From contig NZ_SLZF01000008.1 in NCBI RefSeq assembly GCF_004341515.1, forward strand, positions 310,001 through 374,000: 64,000 nucleotides of DNA, given 5' to 3'. Position 1 is the first letter of the stretch; each line of letters opens with the position of its first letter. Shown here one piece after another: positions 1 to 8,200 of the stretch. A program made the translations under genes and the position numbers. Source of the stretch: Allobosea sp. BK604 (GTDB lineage Bacteria > Pseudomonadota > Alphaproteobacteria > Rhizobiales > Beijerinckiaceae). The notes under the pieces were generated by a model. It saw only the letters and a list, made by a program, of their open reading frames with translations. It had not been told where the DNA came from and did not search any database.

Positions 1-1586
1 GCGGCCTGGGCCTCGTCGAAATCGATCAGCTGTTCGAGCTTCCTGGTCGGCGAGCGCTGGGCGGCGGCGGTGAGGTCCTCGATCAGGTTCAGCGGCGGGC
101 CGGCATCGGCGAGCTGCGGCGGGGCGCTGGCGGTGATCGCCGGCGTCTCCGTCGCAGTGATCGCCGCCACATCGGTCTGCGGGCGCTTCAGGATGGCGTT
201 GACGGCGGGGCGCAGGCCGAACCAGATGATCAGCGCGGCCAGGACGAGAATGGTGACGGCGTTGATCAAGGTGCCGGACTGGCGCATCAGCGCCTCGCCG
301 ATACCGATTGGCGGCTCGGGCTCGAGGGTGCGGCTGCCCTGCAGGAAGTCGACGGCGAGCACCTTGATGTTGTCGCCGCGGGTATTGTTGGCGCCGGCGG
401 CCGAGCTGACGACCTGCTTGACGTCCTCGAGGCGCCGCTCGATCGCATCCGGGCTCGGATCGGGGCCGAGGGATTCGATCAGGCGCGGCCGGTTGATCAG
501 CACCGCGATCGACAGCTTGGCGATGGCATAGCCGTCGCTGACCGTGTTCACCTTGCGCGAGGAGATCTCGTAATTGGTCAGCTCCTCGCGGCGCTGCTTC
601 TCCTCGCTCGAGCGCTGGCCGCCATCGGCGCGCACGGCACGCTCGGGCAGGTTCTGCTCGACCGTGGTCGGCTCCTGCGTGGCGGAGTTCTGCGAGACGT
701 CGTTCTCGCGGACGACGCGCACCGAGCGCTCGACCTTCGAATCCGGGTTGAAGATGGTCTCGCTGGTTTCCTTGCGATCGGTGTTCAGGTCGGTCGCGAC
801 GCTGATCTCGAAATTGGCGAGGCCGAGATAGGGCGTCAGCGCCTTGCGGACATTGTCCTGGATCTCCTGGTTGACCGTCTGCTGCAGGCCGTTGAGCTTG
901 GCCGTGCCGCCGTTCTGGCCGGGCTCGCCGCCGGTGGCGAGCAGGGTGCCGTCGGTGTTGAGCACGGTGACCTTCTCGGCCGCGAGGCCGGGCACGGCGG
1001 AGGCGACGAGATGGCGGATCGCCTGGGCGATATTGCCGGCGCCCGAGGTCTCGGTGCGGACGACGACGCTGGCCGAGGCCGGCTGCTGGTCGCGGCGGAA
1101 GGAGCCCTTGTCGGCGAGGACGAGATGGACGCTCGCCGCCTTGACGCCGCGCATCAGCTGGATGGTGCGGGCGAGCTCGCCCTCCAGCGCGCGGACGCGG
1201 GTGATCTCCTGCATGAAGGAGGTCAGGCCGAGCGAGCCGAGCTTGTCGAAGAGCTCGTAGCCGGCGCTCGAGCTGCGCGGCAGGCCCTTCTCGGCGAGCA
1301 GCATGCGTGCCTGGGCCGCCTGCGACGGCTTCACCAGGATCTGGGTGCCTTCGGCATTGACGTCGAAGCGGATGCCGGATTCCTGCAACGCCGCGCCGAT
1401 GCGGTTGACGTCCTCGCGCTGCAGGCCGCCGTAGAGCACCGACATCTCGGGGCGGCTGAGATAGTAGGCGCTGACGGCGATCGTCGCGAGGACGAAGAGG
1501 CCGATGCCTGCCAGCGCCGCGAGGCGCTTGTAGCCGAGCTGCTGGAGGTTGAGCCAAATCTCTTCAGCGTATTGCCGACCCGGCAT
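1..1586 (-). CDS. fliF: FliF, flagellar MS-ring protein (C-terminus cut by window edge)
   Basis: FliF builds the MS ring in the inner membrane, the base on which the rod, the C-ring and the export gate assemble. Translating the minus strand from the ATG at 1586 gives 528 residues with no stop before the window edge, so the C-terminal FliG-binding tail is missing from view. Residues about 22-42 form a first membrane segment, followed by the periplasmic ring-building domains (for example SVLYGGL and the stretch around VRALEGELARTI), and residues about 437-457 form a second membrane segment. It is the last flagellar gene on this side, behind the flagellin gene and its terminator. Identity is secure. 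Confidence 0.95.
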   Translation of the reverse strand, partial: MPGRQYAEEIWLNLQQLGYKRLAALAGIGLFVLATIAVSAYYLSRPEMSVLYGGLQREDVNRIGAALQESGIRFDVNAEGTQILVKPSQAAQARMLLAEKGLPRSSSAGYELFDKLGSLGLTSFMQEITRVRALEGELARTIQLMRGVKAASVHLVLADKGSFRRDQQPASASVVVRTETSGAGNIAQAIRHLVASAVPGLAAEKVTVLNTDGTLLATGGEPGQNGGTAKLNGLQQTVNQEIQDNVRKALTPYLGLANFEISVATDLNTDRKETSETIFNPDSKVERSVRVVRENDVSQNSATQEPTTVEQNLPERAVRADGGQRSSEEKQRREELTNYEISSRKVNTVSDGYAIAKLSIAVLINRPRLIESLGPDPSPDAIERRLEDVKQVVSSAAGANNTRGDNIKVLAVDFLQGSRTLEPEPPIGIGEALMRQSGTLINAVTILVLAALIIWFGLRPAVNAILKRPQTDVAAITATETPAITASAPPQLADAGPPLNLIEDLTAAAQRSPTRKLEQLIDFDEAQA

Positions 1587-1707
1587 GGCCATTCCTTCTG
1601 GAACTGGAAAAGCGAGAGCTTGGCGTGGCCCGAATGCCGGGAGCCGTTCTTCGACGCCACGCTATGCCCGGACTGTCGGCTGCGAGCCTTGCGCGGGTCT
1701 TGCGCTG

Positions 1708-1741
1708 CAAAAGAAAAGGCCACGCTCCGAAGAGCGTGGCC
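1708..1741 (-). terminator. Intrinsic terminator of the flagellin gene
   Basis: A 10-bp perfect stem (GGCCACGCTC, 1718-1727, pairing with 1732-1741) with a 4-nt loop is followed on the minus strand by TTTTCTTTT (about 1708-1717). It lies about 28 bases past the flagellin stop and before fliF, so the flagellin is probably transcribed as a single-gene unit and fliF needs its own promoter. Confidence 0.8.
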
Positions 1742-1768
1742 CGTTGTCGCGAGGCGTGGAGCCCGAGA

Positions 1769-3052
1769 TCAGCCGCGGAAGAGCGACAGGATGCTCTGGC
1801 TGTTGCCGTTGGCGATCGAGAGCGCCTGGATGCCGAGCTGCTGCTGGACCTGCAGAGCCTGGAGGCGGGTCGATTCGGCGTTCATGTCGGCGTCGACCAG
1901 CTGGCCGATACCGCGGTCGATCGAGTCGACCATCTTCTTCACGAAGTCCTGCTGACGATCGATGCGGTTCTTGATGGCGCCGAGATTGGTGGCGGCGTCA
2001 GCAAGTTCGGCCGAAGCATCGTCGACGGCCAGGATGTAGGTCTCCAGCGCCTGCAGGTCGTCCGGGCTGTCGGTCAGGCTGGAGATGTCGATCGAGGAGA
2101 TGCTGAACTCGCTCCAGGCGCCGTCGCGAAAGACGTCGTGGCTCTTGTCCAGGATACCCTTGGCGGTCTTGGCGGTGCCGGCATCGGCAGCCGTGCCGAT
2201 GGCGGTGGTCTCGACCAGGCCGCCGTCGCTGGCGGTCATGGTGATCGCCGCGTCGGCGCGGTTGGCGAACACGACGGTGTCGCCGTCGACGCCGACCGTC
2301 AGCCCGTCAATGCCGAGCTTGTTGATCTGGTTGGCGATATCCTTGACCGTGCTGCCCTGGCTGATGTCGAACTTGTAGTTCGTCGCGGTGCCGCCGGTCG
2401 GGGTGACCGTCATCGTGATCGTGCTCGTCGTCGCCGGAGCCGTACCAACGGTCGTGGCGTCGAACGTGTAGACGCCGGCCGTATCGACATAGGCGGCGGC
2501 AGTATAGGTCGCGTCGTAGGTGCTGTCGTAGAGCTTGATGTCGTCGAGCTTGACGTCGACGGTGTCGATGGAGACGACGCCGCCGGCGCGGGAGAAGGAC
2601 GAAACGACGCTCTTCGTCGCGTTGTAGTTGGCATCGTCAGAGTTGACCGAGAGCCAGTTCTCCGAGTTGAACACCGAGCTGTCGGCAGCGCTCTTCAGAT
2701 CGTCGAGCATGTTGTCGACGTCCGACTGGATCTTGGCGCGGTCGACACCAGGAGTACGGGCCGTGGTCAGCTTGGCCTTGAGGTCGGCCATGATGTCCGT
2801 GGTCGAGGTCAGGCCGGTATACATCGTGTCGATGGTCGCAGCGCCGAGGCCGAGCGAGTCCTGCACGGCGCCGAGCGCCTTGTTGTCCGAACGCATGGTG
2901 GTGGCGATCGACCAGTAGGCAGCGTTATCCGAGGCGGTCGCAACGCGCTGACCGGTCGAGATGCGGCTCTGGGTGGTGGCAAGGTTCTTGTTGGTCGCAG
3001 ACAGCGTCTGCAACGCGGTCATGGCCTGGGAGTTGGTCAGAAGGCTGGTCAT
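1769..3052 (-). CDS. Flagellin
   Basis: Filament subunit, exported through the flagellar type III gate and polymerised outside the cell. The product is 427 aa. The N-terminal D0/D1 region starts MTSLLTNSQAMTALQTL and carries the typical QSRISTGQRV stretch; the C-terminal helix ends in NSQSILSLFRG. The centre (about residues 170-330) is rich in Thr, Ala and Val, as expected of the variable surface domain. I chose the ATG at 3052 because GAGGA lies about 8 bases upstream and the protein then begins as flagellins do; an in-frame start at 3100 would add 16 residues without flagellin similarity. It is a monocistronic unit. Only one flagellin gene is visible, while related bacteria often have several. 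Confidence 0.95.
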   Translation of the reverse strand: MTSLLTNSQAMTALQTLSATNKNLATTQSRISTGQRVATASDNAAYWSIATTMRSDNKALGAVQDSLGLGAATIDTMYTGLTSTTDIMADLKAKLTTARTPGVDRAKIQSDVDNMLDDLKSAADSSVFNSENWLSVNSDDANYNATKSVVSSFSRAGGVVSIDTVDVKLDDIKLYDSTYDATYTAAAYVDTAGVYTFDATTVGTAPATTSTITMTVTPTGGTATNYKFDISQGSTVKDIANQINKLGIDGLTVGVDGDTVVFANRADAAITMTASDGGLVETTAIGTAADAGTAKTAKGILDKSHDVFRDGAWSEFSISSIDISSLTDSPDDLQALETYILAVDDASAELADAATNLGAIKNRIDRQQDFVKKMVDSIDRGIGQLVDADMNAESTRLQALQVQQQLGIQALSIANGNSQSILSLFRG

Positions 3053-3269
3053 TGGGATGTTCCTCATTCGGAATTGAAGGGGAACATTCCGGGTTTTCAC
3101 CGGGATGGCAGGGCGGCATCATGCCTTTGACGGTGGGGCTCGCCCAACAGGTCAACCTGCCATGTGACGATCATTGCCGGACAAAGCTTGCGCGAGGCTT
3201 ACCAGGTCGCGAAGGATTTTCGAGGCTCAGCGAAAAGTTCCAAAAAATCGCGCAAGTCATTGTAAAATA

Positions 3270-3313
3270 TCTAAAAATGAAAGCGGCGCCTTCGGTCAAG
3301 GCCGGGGCGCCGC
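3270..3313 (-). terminator. Probable terminator after flhB
   Basis: Inverted repeat GCGGCGCC (3283-3290) and GGCGCCGC (3306-3313), followed on the minus strand by a T-rich run (TTTCATTTTTAG). It begins about 24 bases past the flhB stop and would close the motA-flhB operon before the flagellin transcription unit. The loop is long (15 nt). Confidence 0.6.
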
Positions 3314-3336
3314 GACAGATCGAAGGGCACAGGCGC

Positions 3337-4404
3337 TCAGGCGACCTTGCGGGCGTAGACCATGCAGAGCAGCTCGGCCACGACCTTGTAGAATTCCGGC
3401 GGGATCATCTGGTCGATCTGAACGGCGGCGTGGAGCGAGCGGGCGAGCGCGCGATCCTCGATCACCGGGATATCGTTGGCCTCGGCGATCTCGCGGATCT
3501 TGAGCGCGATCAGGTCGGTGCCCTTGGCCAGGACCAGCGGCGCGCCGCCTTCCTCCTGCACATAGCGCAGCGCGATGGCATAGTGCGTCGGGTTGGCGAC
3601 GACCATGGTGGCGCGCGGGACATTGGCCATCATGCGGTTGCGGGCGCGGTCGCGGGCAAGCGAGAGGCGGCGCGCCTTCAGGATGGGATCGCCCTCGGCC
3701 TGCTTGTGCTCGTCCTTGATCTCCTGCTTGGTCATGCGCAGCGAGCGGCGCCAGGACTGGCGCGTCCAGACCAGGTCGACCGTGACGATGACGATCGTCG
3801 CGACGCAGGCCGCCGACAGCAGGCGGATGGCGATGCTGAGGATCATCTCCGGAATTGTGCTTGGATCCTGCAACATGGCCGTCATCACCGTGTTCTTGTC
3901 TGACTTGAGGATCAACCAGGTCACCACCGCGATCGCGATGAACTTGGCCAGCGACTTGGCGAACTCCATGAAGCCCTGAAGGCCGAAGATGCGTTTCCAG
4001 CCCGCCGCGGGAGAGATCCGCGAGAACTGCGGCGTGATGCGCTCCAGCGCCAGCTGCGGCGGATGCTGCAGGAAAGAGGCGCAGAGTCCGAAAACCATGA
4101 AGAGCAGCAGCAGCGGACCGATGAAGGCGGCGGCCTGAAGCGCGGCATGAACGAGCAAGGTCGAGGTGTTCTTGCTCGTCGAGATGTCGAAGCCGGCCGG
4201 GTCGCTCAGGAAGGCCGAGAGGAACTGCGTGGCTTCCCCGGCGCTGGAGCGGACCAGGAAGACCAGGCCGATCAGCGTCGCGGCGATCGAGGCGAAGATC
4301 GGCGCTTCCTTGGAGGAGGGCGTGTTGCCACGCTCCTCCGCATCCCTGACCCTCTTCTCGGTCGGTTCTTCGGTCTTGCTTTCCTGGTCCTGTTCGTCAG
4401 ACAA
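3337..4404 (-). CDS. flhB: FlhB, flagellar export switch protein
   Basis: FlhB is an inner-membrane part of the flagellar type III export gate; self-cleavage of its cytoplasmic domain switches export from rod/hook to filament substrates. The protein is 355 aa, the family's usual size. The N-terminus is acidic and soluble (SKTEEPTEKR, the classic FlhB/YscU opening), followed by four hydrophobic segments between about residues 35 and 215. The autocleavage motif NPTH is intact at residues 271-274, followed by YAIALRY and a C-terminal domain. It is the last gene of the motA-fliM-fliN-fliG-flhB set, 14 bases after fliG, and is followed by a hairpin. Nothing suggests damage. Confidence 0.97.
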   Translation of the reverse strand: MSDEQDQESKTEEPTEKRVRDAEERGNTPSSKEAPIFASIAATLIGLVFLVRSSAGEATQFLSAFLSDPAGFDISTSKNTSTLLVHAALQAAAFIGPLLLLFMVFGLCASFLQHPPQLALERITPQFSRISPAAGWKRIFGLQGFMEFAKSLAKFIAIAVVTWLILKSDKNTVMTAMLQDPSTIPEMILSIAIRLLSAACVATIVIVTVDLVWTRQSWRRSLRMTKQEIKDEHKQAEGDPILKARRLSLARDRARNRMMANVPRATMVVANPTHYAIALRYVQEEGGAPLVLAKGTDLIALKIREIAEANDIPVIEDRALARSLHAAVQIDQMIPPEFYKVVAELLCMVYARKVA

Positions 4405-4418
4405 GCTCTGCTACCACC

Positions 4419-5474
4419 CTATTGGAAATAGGCGGTGTCTTCGCCGTCGGAGTTGAGCTCGACCTCGCCGCGGCTGGCCATGTCCAACGCCATGTCGGTG
4501 ATGAAGCGACGCGCCTCGATGACGTCGCGCTGCAGCGCCGGCTCGCCGCCGTCGAGATCCTGCTGCACGATGCGGCGGGCGCGGGCCGCGAGCGAGGACA
4601 GGATCTGCTCCCTGAACTGCGGCTCGGTACCCTTGAGCGCCATGACGAGGCGATCCGTCGGCACCTGATCGAAGATCGCCATGCGCGAGCGGATCGGCAG
4701 CTTGACGATGTCCTCGAAGGTGAAAAGCAGGCCCTTGAGCATCTCGGCGGATTCGGGACGGACCCGCTGCAGGCTGTCGAGCGCCTCCTCCATGTCCTGG
4801 CTCTCCATCTTGTTGAGGATGTCGGCCATGCGGGCATGCGTGTCGGCGCCCTTGTTGCGAGCGAGGTTGAGGGTGAAATCCTCGTGCAGCGCCTTCTCGA
4901 CGATGGCGTTCGACTGCTCCGCGACCGATTTGAGGTTGAGCATGCGGCGCATCAGGTTGTGGCGCATCTCGGCCGGCCATTGCGTCATGACCCTGGAGGC
5001 GCAGGCCGGCTTCAGCTTCGACAGCACGAAGGCCGCGGTCTGCGGATGCTCCTTGGCGAGATAGGTCGCGAGCGCGCTTTCCGACATGGCGGAGACGCGG
5101 TCCCAGACCGAGCGATAGGTCGCCTCGGCCGACTCGCCGATGATCTCGGTGATCTCCTCGGCCGGGATCATGCCGGTCAGCAGCTTCTCCACCTCCTCCG
5201 GCGAGCCGAACAGGTGCATGCCCTTCGAGAAATTATCGCTGAACTCGTCGACGAGGGCGGCGACCTCCTCGACCGGGACCGAGCCGAGCTCGGAGGCGCG
5301 CCGCATCAGCACCCGGACCTCGGCGGCGTCGAAATGCTTGATCATCCGGCCGGCGAGCGGCTTGCCCATGGCCAGGATCAGCGCCGCCGCCTTTTCGGGG
5401 CCGCGCAATTGCAGCGGCTTGGCGGGGACGGCTGGCGCCGTGGCCGCGCCGGAATGCTTCGCAATCGCGGTCAT
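4419..5474 (-). CDS. fliG: FliG, flagellar motor switch protein
   Basis: FliG is the C-ring protein that binds FliF and contacts MotA to produce torque and rotor switching. From the ATG at 5474 it is 351 aa. The N-terminal domain (GPEKAAALILAMGKPLAG), the middle domain with the signature EHPQT near residue 130, and the C-terminal domain with charged residues (RRFITDMALDMASRGEVEL) are all present. A TTG at 5495 would overlap the fliN stop and add seven residues (MSKADHA); the ATG at 5474 has AAGG about 10 bases upstream and seems more likely. It is tightly placed between fliN and flhB, so it is surely co-transcribed. Confidence 0.95.
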   Translation of the reverse strand: MTAIAKHSGAATAPAVPAKPLQLRGPEKAAALILAMGKPLAGRMIKHFDAAEVRVLMRRASELGSVPVEEVAALVDEFSDNFSKGMHLFGSPEEVEKLLTGMIPAEEITEIIGESAEATYRSVWDRVSAMSESALATYLAKEHPQTAAFVLSKLKPACASRVMTQWPAEMRHNLMRRMLNLKSVAEQSNAIVEKALHEDFTLNLARNKGADTHARMADILNKMESQDMEEALDSLQRVRPESAEMLKGLLFTFEDIVKLPIRSRMAIFDQVPTDRLVMALKGTEPQFREQILSSLAARARRIVQQDLDGGEPALQRDVIEARRFITDMALDMASRGEVELNSDGEDTAYFQ

Positions 5475-5487
5475 CGCGTGGTCCGCC

Positions 5488-5868
5488 TTACTCAACGAAC
5501 TTCGACTGGAGCCCGACGATCTCGGTCAGCGAGACGCCGAAGCGGCTGTTGTCGTCCTCGACGATCACGACTTCGCCGCGCGCGACGATGCGGCCGTTGA
5601 CGACGACGTCGACCGGCTCGCCGACGCGATGGTCGAGCTGCACGACCGCGCCGCGGCGCAGCTTCATCAGATTGGCGACCTGCATGCTGGCGCTGCCGAG
5701 CACGACCTGGATCGTGACCGGGATCCGCATCACCGCATCGAGATTGAGCGGCTCCGAATGGGTTTCCGTCGTGGCGGCCATGTCGGTGGCGGCCTCGCCG
5801 AGCAGGGCGGCCTCGGACATGCTCGCGCTCGCCAGGTCGGACATGGTGACGGGCTGGGGCTTCTTCAT
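5488..5868 (-). CDS. fliN: FliN, flagellar motor switch protein
   Basis: FliN forms the lower rim of the C-ring and docks the FliH-FliI export complex. The 126-aa product has a variable Ala/Thr-rich head of about 40 residues and a C-terminal SpoA (surface presentation of antigens) domain: IPVTIQVVLGSASMQVANLMKL, then LDHRVGEPVDVVVNG and RIVARGEVVIVEDD, then GVSLTEIV. It lies in the order fliM, unknown 104-aa gene, fliN, fliG. Its stop is 13 bases before the chosen fliG start, consistent with one operon. Confidence 0.95.
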   Translation of the reverse strand: MKKPQPVTMSDLASASMSEAALLGEAATDMAATTETHSEPLNLDAVMRIPVTIQVVLGSASMQVANLMKLRRGAVVQLDHRVGEPVDVVVNGRIVARGEVVIVEDDNSRFGVSLTEIVGLQSKFVE

Positions 5869-5905
5869 TCCTGGGTCTCCTGGACTTTATCGAATGAGCG
5901 ATCGC

Positions 5906-6220
5906 TCAGGCGGCGTTGCTGCGCCTGGCCGCGGCGGGAGCGGGTTCGAGGCGGGCGGCCAAAGCCTTCAGATCGACGATGACGCGCCGGCCGGCATCGA
6001 TGCGCAGGCCGAGCTCCTCGACGACCTCGCGGCCGCTGGCATGGAGCTCATGGATGGTGCGCTGGATGGTATCGAGGGCGGCCTCGGTCTGGCTGAAGAC
6101 GCGCTCGAACTCGAGATGGTAGGCGCGCAGGCGCTTCAGCTCCCGGTGCATCCGCAGGACCTGCAGACTCGTCAGCACCAGGGCGACGAAAAGAATGGTT
6201 TCACCGAGATAGTAGGTCAT
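5906..6220 (-). CDS. Unknown membrane-anchored coiled-coil protein between fliM and fliN (DUF6468-like?)
   Basis: I do not know a function for this 104-aa protein. Residues about 4-22 are hydrophobic (ETILFVALVLTSLQVL) and look like an N-terminal signal anchor; residues 24-92 are highly charged and helical with heptad-like spacing, including HRELKRLRAYHLEF; the tail is Ala-rich. Its ATG lies inside fliM, with a 20-base overlap, so translation is probably coupled. Small genes at this site in alphaproteobacterial flagellar clusters are often assigned to DUF6468, which fits but is from memory. Its position among C-ring genes suggests a motor-associated role, which is inference. Confidence 0.75.
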   Translation of the reverse strand: MTYYLGETILFVALVLTSLQVLRMHRELKRLRAYHLEFERVFSQTEAALDTIQRTIHELHASGREVVEELGLRIDAGRRVIVDLKALAARLEPAPAAARRSNAA

Positions 6221-7142
6221 CGAGAAACTCCTGCTCGTAATTGGCGCTGTCTTCGATCTTCAGGACATAGGAGCCGTCGCGCTGTCCGAGCCGGCACCAG
6301 AAGACCGTTTCGTCATTGCACTGGAGCTGGACCAGCGAGCGAGGTGAGGCCTGGAGCTCGAGCACCTGGCCGATCTTCAGCGCGCTGATCTCGCCGAGGG
6401 AGATGGGGCGCTCCTCGAGGATGGCGGAGAGCTTGACCTCGGTCCGCTGCACCTTGCTCTGGATCTGCTTGCTCCAGCGCGGATCCCGGACGGCCGAACC
6501 CGAAAGCACGCGCGACAGGTTCTGGCGGAACGGGTTCAGGGCGGTCTGCGGGATGACGATGAACATCCCGCCGCAATTATCGAGGCCCTGGATCAGGAAC
6601 TGCGCCTTGACGGCGAGGTTGCTGCGGCTGCCGATCGCCGCGAAATCCATGCGGGTCTCGATGCGCTCGAAATGGAAGGAGGTGTCGCAGACCGGGGCGA
6701 AGGCGGTCTTGAGGTTCCTGGCCACGAGCTCGAACACGGCCTGCGCGACCTGCATCTCGATATTGGTGTAGGGCCGCTCGTCATCCGGGAAATCCGGCTC
6801 GTATTTATAGGCCGGCTCGCTGCCATCGGCACCGAACAGGACTTCGAGCAGGGTGAAGACGACGTCGCGGTCGAAGCCGATGAGGATGCGCGAGTCCCAT
6901 TCCGGGGAATGGAAGATGCCGGCGATGGCGTTGTAGCTATGCCCGCCCAGCGCTTCGCCGATACGCTGGCTCTGCACGCCGGCGAAGGAGAAATAGGCCG
7001 GCGAGGAGGACATCTGGCGCACGGTATCGGCGCAGCTGGTCGAGAGCCGATCGAAGATCAGCTGCAGCATCGGCAGCCGGTCGATCGAGATGCCGGTCGA
7101 CTCGAGGAGCTTGTCCTCGCGGATCACTTGCGTCGCGCTCAT
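6201..7142 (-). CDS. fliM: FliM, flagellar motor switch protein
   Basis: FliM is the middle C-ring protein and the usual binding site for CheY-P. I start it at the ATG at 7142, one base after the motA stop, giving 313 aa and an N-terminus MSATQVIREDKLLESTG; the open frame runs further upstream but there overlaps motA and has no FliM character. The CheC-like middle domain (about 40-225, including SYNAIAGIFHSPEWDSRI) and a C-terminal SpoA domain (LGEISALKIGQVLELQ) are clear. The usual N-terminal CheY-binding motif (EIDALL-like) is absent, while the extreme C-terminus reads EQEFLDDLL. The gene overlaps the next one by 20 bases. Confidence 0.94.
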   Translation of the reverse strand: MSATQVIREDKLLESTGISIDRLPMLQLIFDRLSTSCADTVRQMSSSPAYFSFAGVQSQRIGEALGGHSYNAIAGIFHSPEWDSRILIGFDRDVVFTLLEVLFGADGSEPAYKYEPDFPDDERPYTNIEMQVAQAVFELVARNLKTAFAPVCDTSFHFERIETRMDFAAIGSRSNLAVKAQFLIQGLDNCGGMFIVIPQTALNPFRQNLSRVLSGSAVRDPRWSKQIQSKVQRTEVKLSAILEERPISLGEISALKIGQVLELQASPRSLVQLQCNDETVFWCRLGQRDGSYVLKIEDSANYEQEFLDDLLSR

Positions 7143-7143
7143 C

Positions 7144-8043
7144 TCAGGCGGCTTCCTTCTGGGCGCGATCATTGGCCGGAGCGCGCTGGGCCGCGCCGCC
7201 GATCGTCTTCTCCTCGACCTCGTCGATGGAGGGGCGCTCGCTCGCCGAGATGACCTTGCGGCCGTATTCGAGCGCCACCTGCGGGGCTGCGCCGTTGATG
7301 AAGGCGAGCAGCGTCTGCTTGACCACGACGTAGACGACGAGCTGCTTCTCGCGGGTCGTCTTGATCTTGTAGGCAATCGGGCCGATCACCGCGTAGGAGA
7401 AGAAGATGCCGGCGAAGGTGCCCACCAGGGCGGCGCCGATGAAGCCGCCGAGCAGGGCAGGCGACTGGTCGATAGCGCCCATGGCCTTGATGACGCCGAG
7501 CACGGCAGCGACGATGCCAAGGGCCGGCAGGCCTTCCGAGACCATGTTGAGCGCGTAATAGGGCTTGAGGCTGTCCTGGTGCATGCTGGAGATTTCCTCG
7601 TCCAGCAGCGCCTCGATCTCGTGCGCCTGCGCCTTGCCGACGATGACCAGGCGGAAATAGTCGCAAATGAAGGTCAGGAGCCTCTTGTCGGCGAGGATGC
7701 TCGGGAAATTCGCGAGCAGCGCCGAGTCCTGCGGCGCCTCGATATGCTGCTCGACCTCGGCCCGGCCCTTGCCGCGCAGCTCGCGCATCAGCCCGTAGAG
7801 CACGCCGAGCAGATCGAAATAAAGCGCCTGCTTGGGCACCGCGTTGCGCAGGGCTTCGCCGGTTGCGAAGGCGCTGTCCTTCACGACCTTCATCGGATTG
7901 GCGATGATATAGGTGCCGATCGCCGTGCCCAGGATGATGACCAGTTCCCAGGGCTGCCACAGGACCGCGATATGGCCGCCCATTGCGGCAAAGCCGCCGA
8001 TCAGCGAACCAACCGCGATCAGCAATCCGACCAATACGCTCAA
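7144..8043 (-). CDS. motA: MotA, flagellar motor stator protein
   Basis: MotA forms the torque-generating proton channel with MotB. The 299-aa protein has four membrane segments (about residues 3-22, 31-50, 170-190 and 200-222) and a long cytoplasmic loop with the charged stretches MRELRGKG and EIEALLDEE that contact FliG. The conserved stretch GLPALGIVAAVLGVIKAMG contains the family's proline. The start is TTG at 8043 with AAAGGAG 7 bases upstream, so a weak start codon has a strong ribosome site. MotB is not adjacent, as in other Hyphomicrobiales where it lies elsewhere. First gene of the leftward fliM-flhB operon, divergent from the DUF1217 gene. Confidence 0.95.
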   Translation of the reverse strand: MSVLVGLLIAVGSLIGGFAAMGGHIAVLWQPWELVIILGTAIGTYIIANPMKVVKDSAFATGEALRNAVPKQALYFDLLGVLYGLMRELRGKGRAEVEQHIEAPQDSALLANFPSILADKRLLTFICDYFRLVIVGKAQAHEIEALLDEEISSMHQDSLKPYYALNMVSEGLPALGIVAAVLGVIKAMGAIDQSPALLGGFIGAALVGTFAGIFFSYAVIGPIAYKIKTTREKQLVVYVVVKQTLLAFINGAAPQVALEYGRKVISASERPSIDEVEEKTIGGAAQRAPANDRAQKEAA

Positions 8044-8200
8044 GGCGCAGCTCCTTTCCGCAAGTTACGGAAGAAGCAGTAGGAAGGCTGGCTTGCGCGG
8101 GGCTGAAACGGCGTGAGGGCGCCGCGAGTCAGGCCCGCACAAGCCTGGCTGCCGACGATGCCGCCCAGGCCATATGGCCTTAGCCTCTCATGGGTGCCGC
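8044..8200. promoter_or_regulatory. Divergent promoter region between motA and the DUF1217 gene
   Basis: About 157 bases separate two flagellar operons that read away from each other. It must hold both promoters, but I could not assign convincing -35/-10 or sigma-28 boxes by eye. The ribosome site of motA (AAAGGAG on the minus strand) lies at 8051-8057. Confidence 0.5.

Noticed and set aside
1625..3130. A 501-aa plus-strand frame opposite the flagellin gene
   Set aside because: Val/Gly/Asp-rich antisense translation without family; crosses the flagellin terminator.
3053..3336. Sigma-28-type promoter for the flagellin gene
   Set aside because: I looked for TAAA/GCCGATAA-like boxes on the minus strand and found no convincing pair, so none is reported.
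4422..5600. A 392-aa plus-strand frame opposite fliG and fliN
   Set aside because: Shadow of real genes; composition typical of a GC-rich antisense frame.
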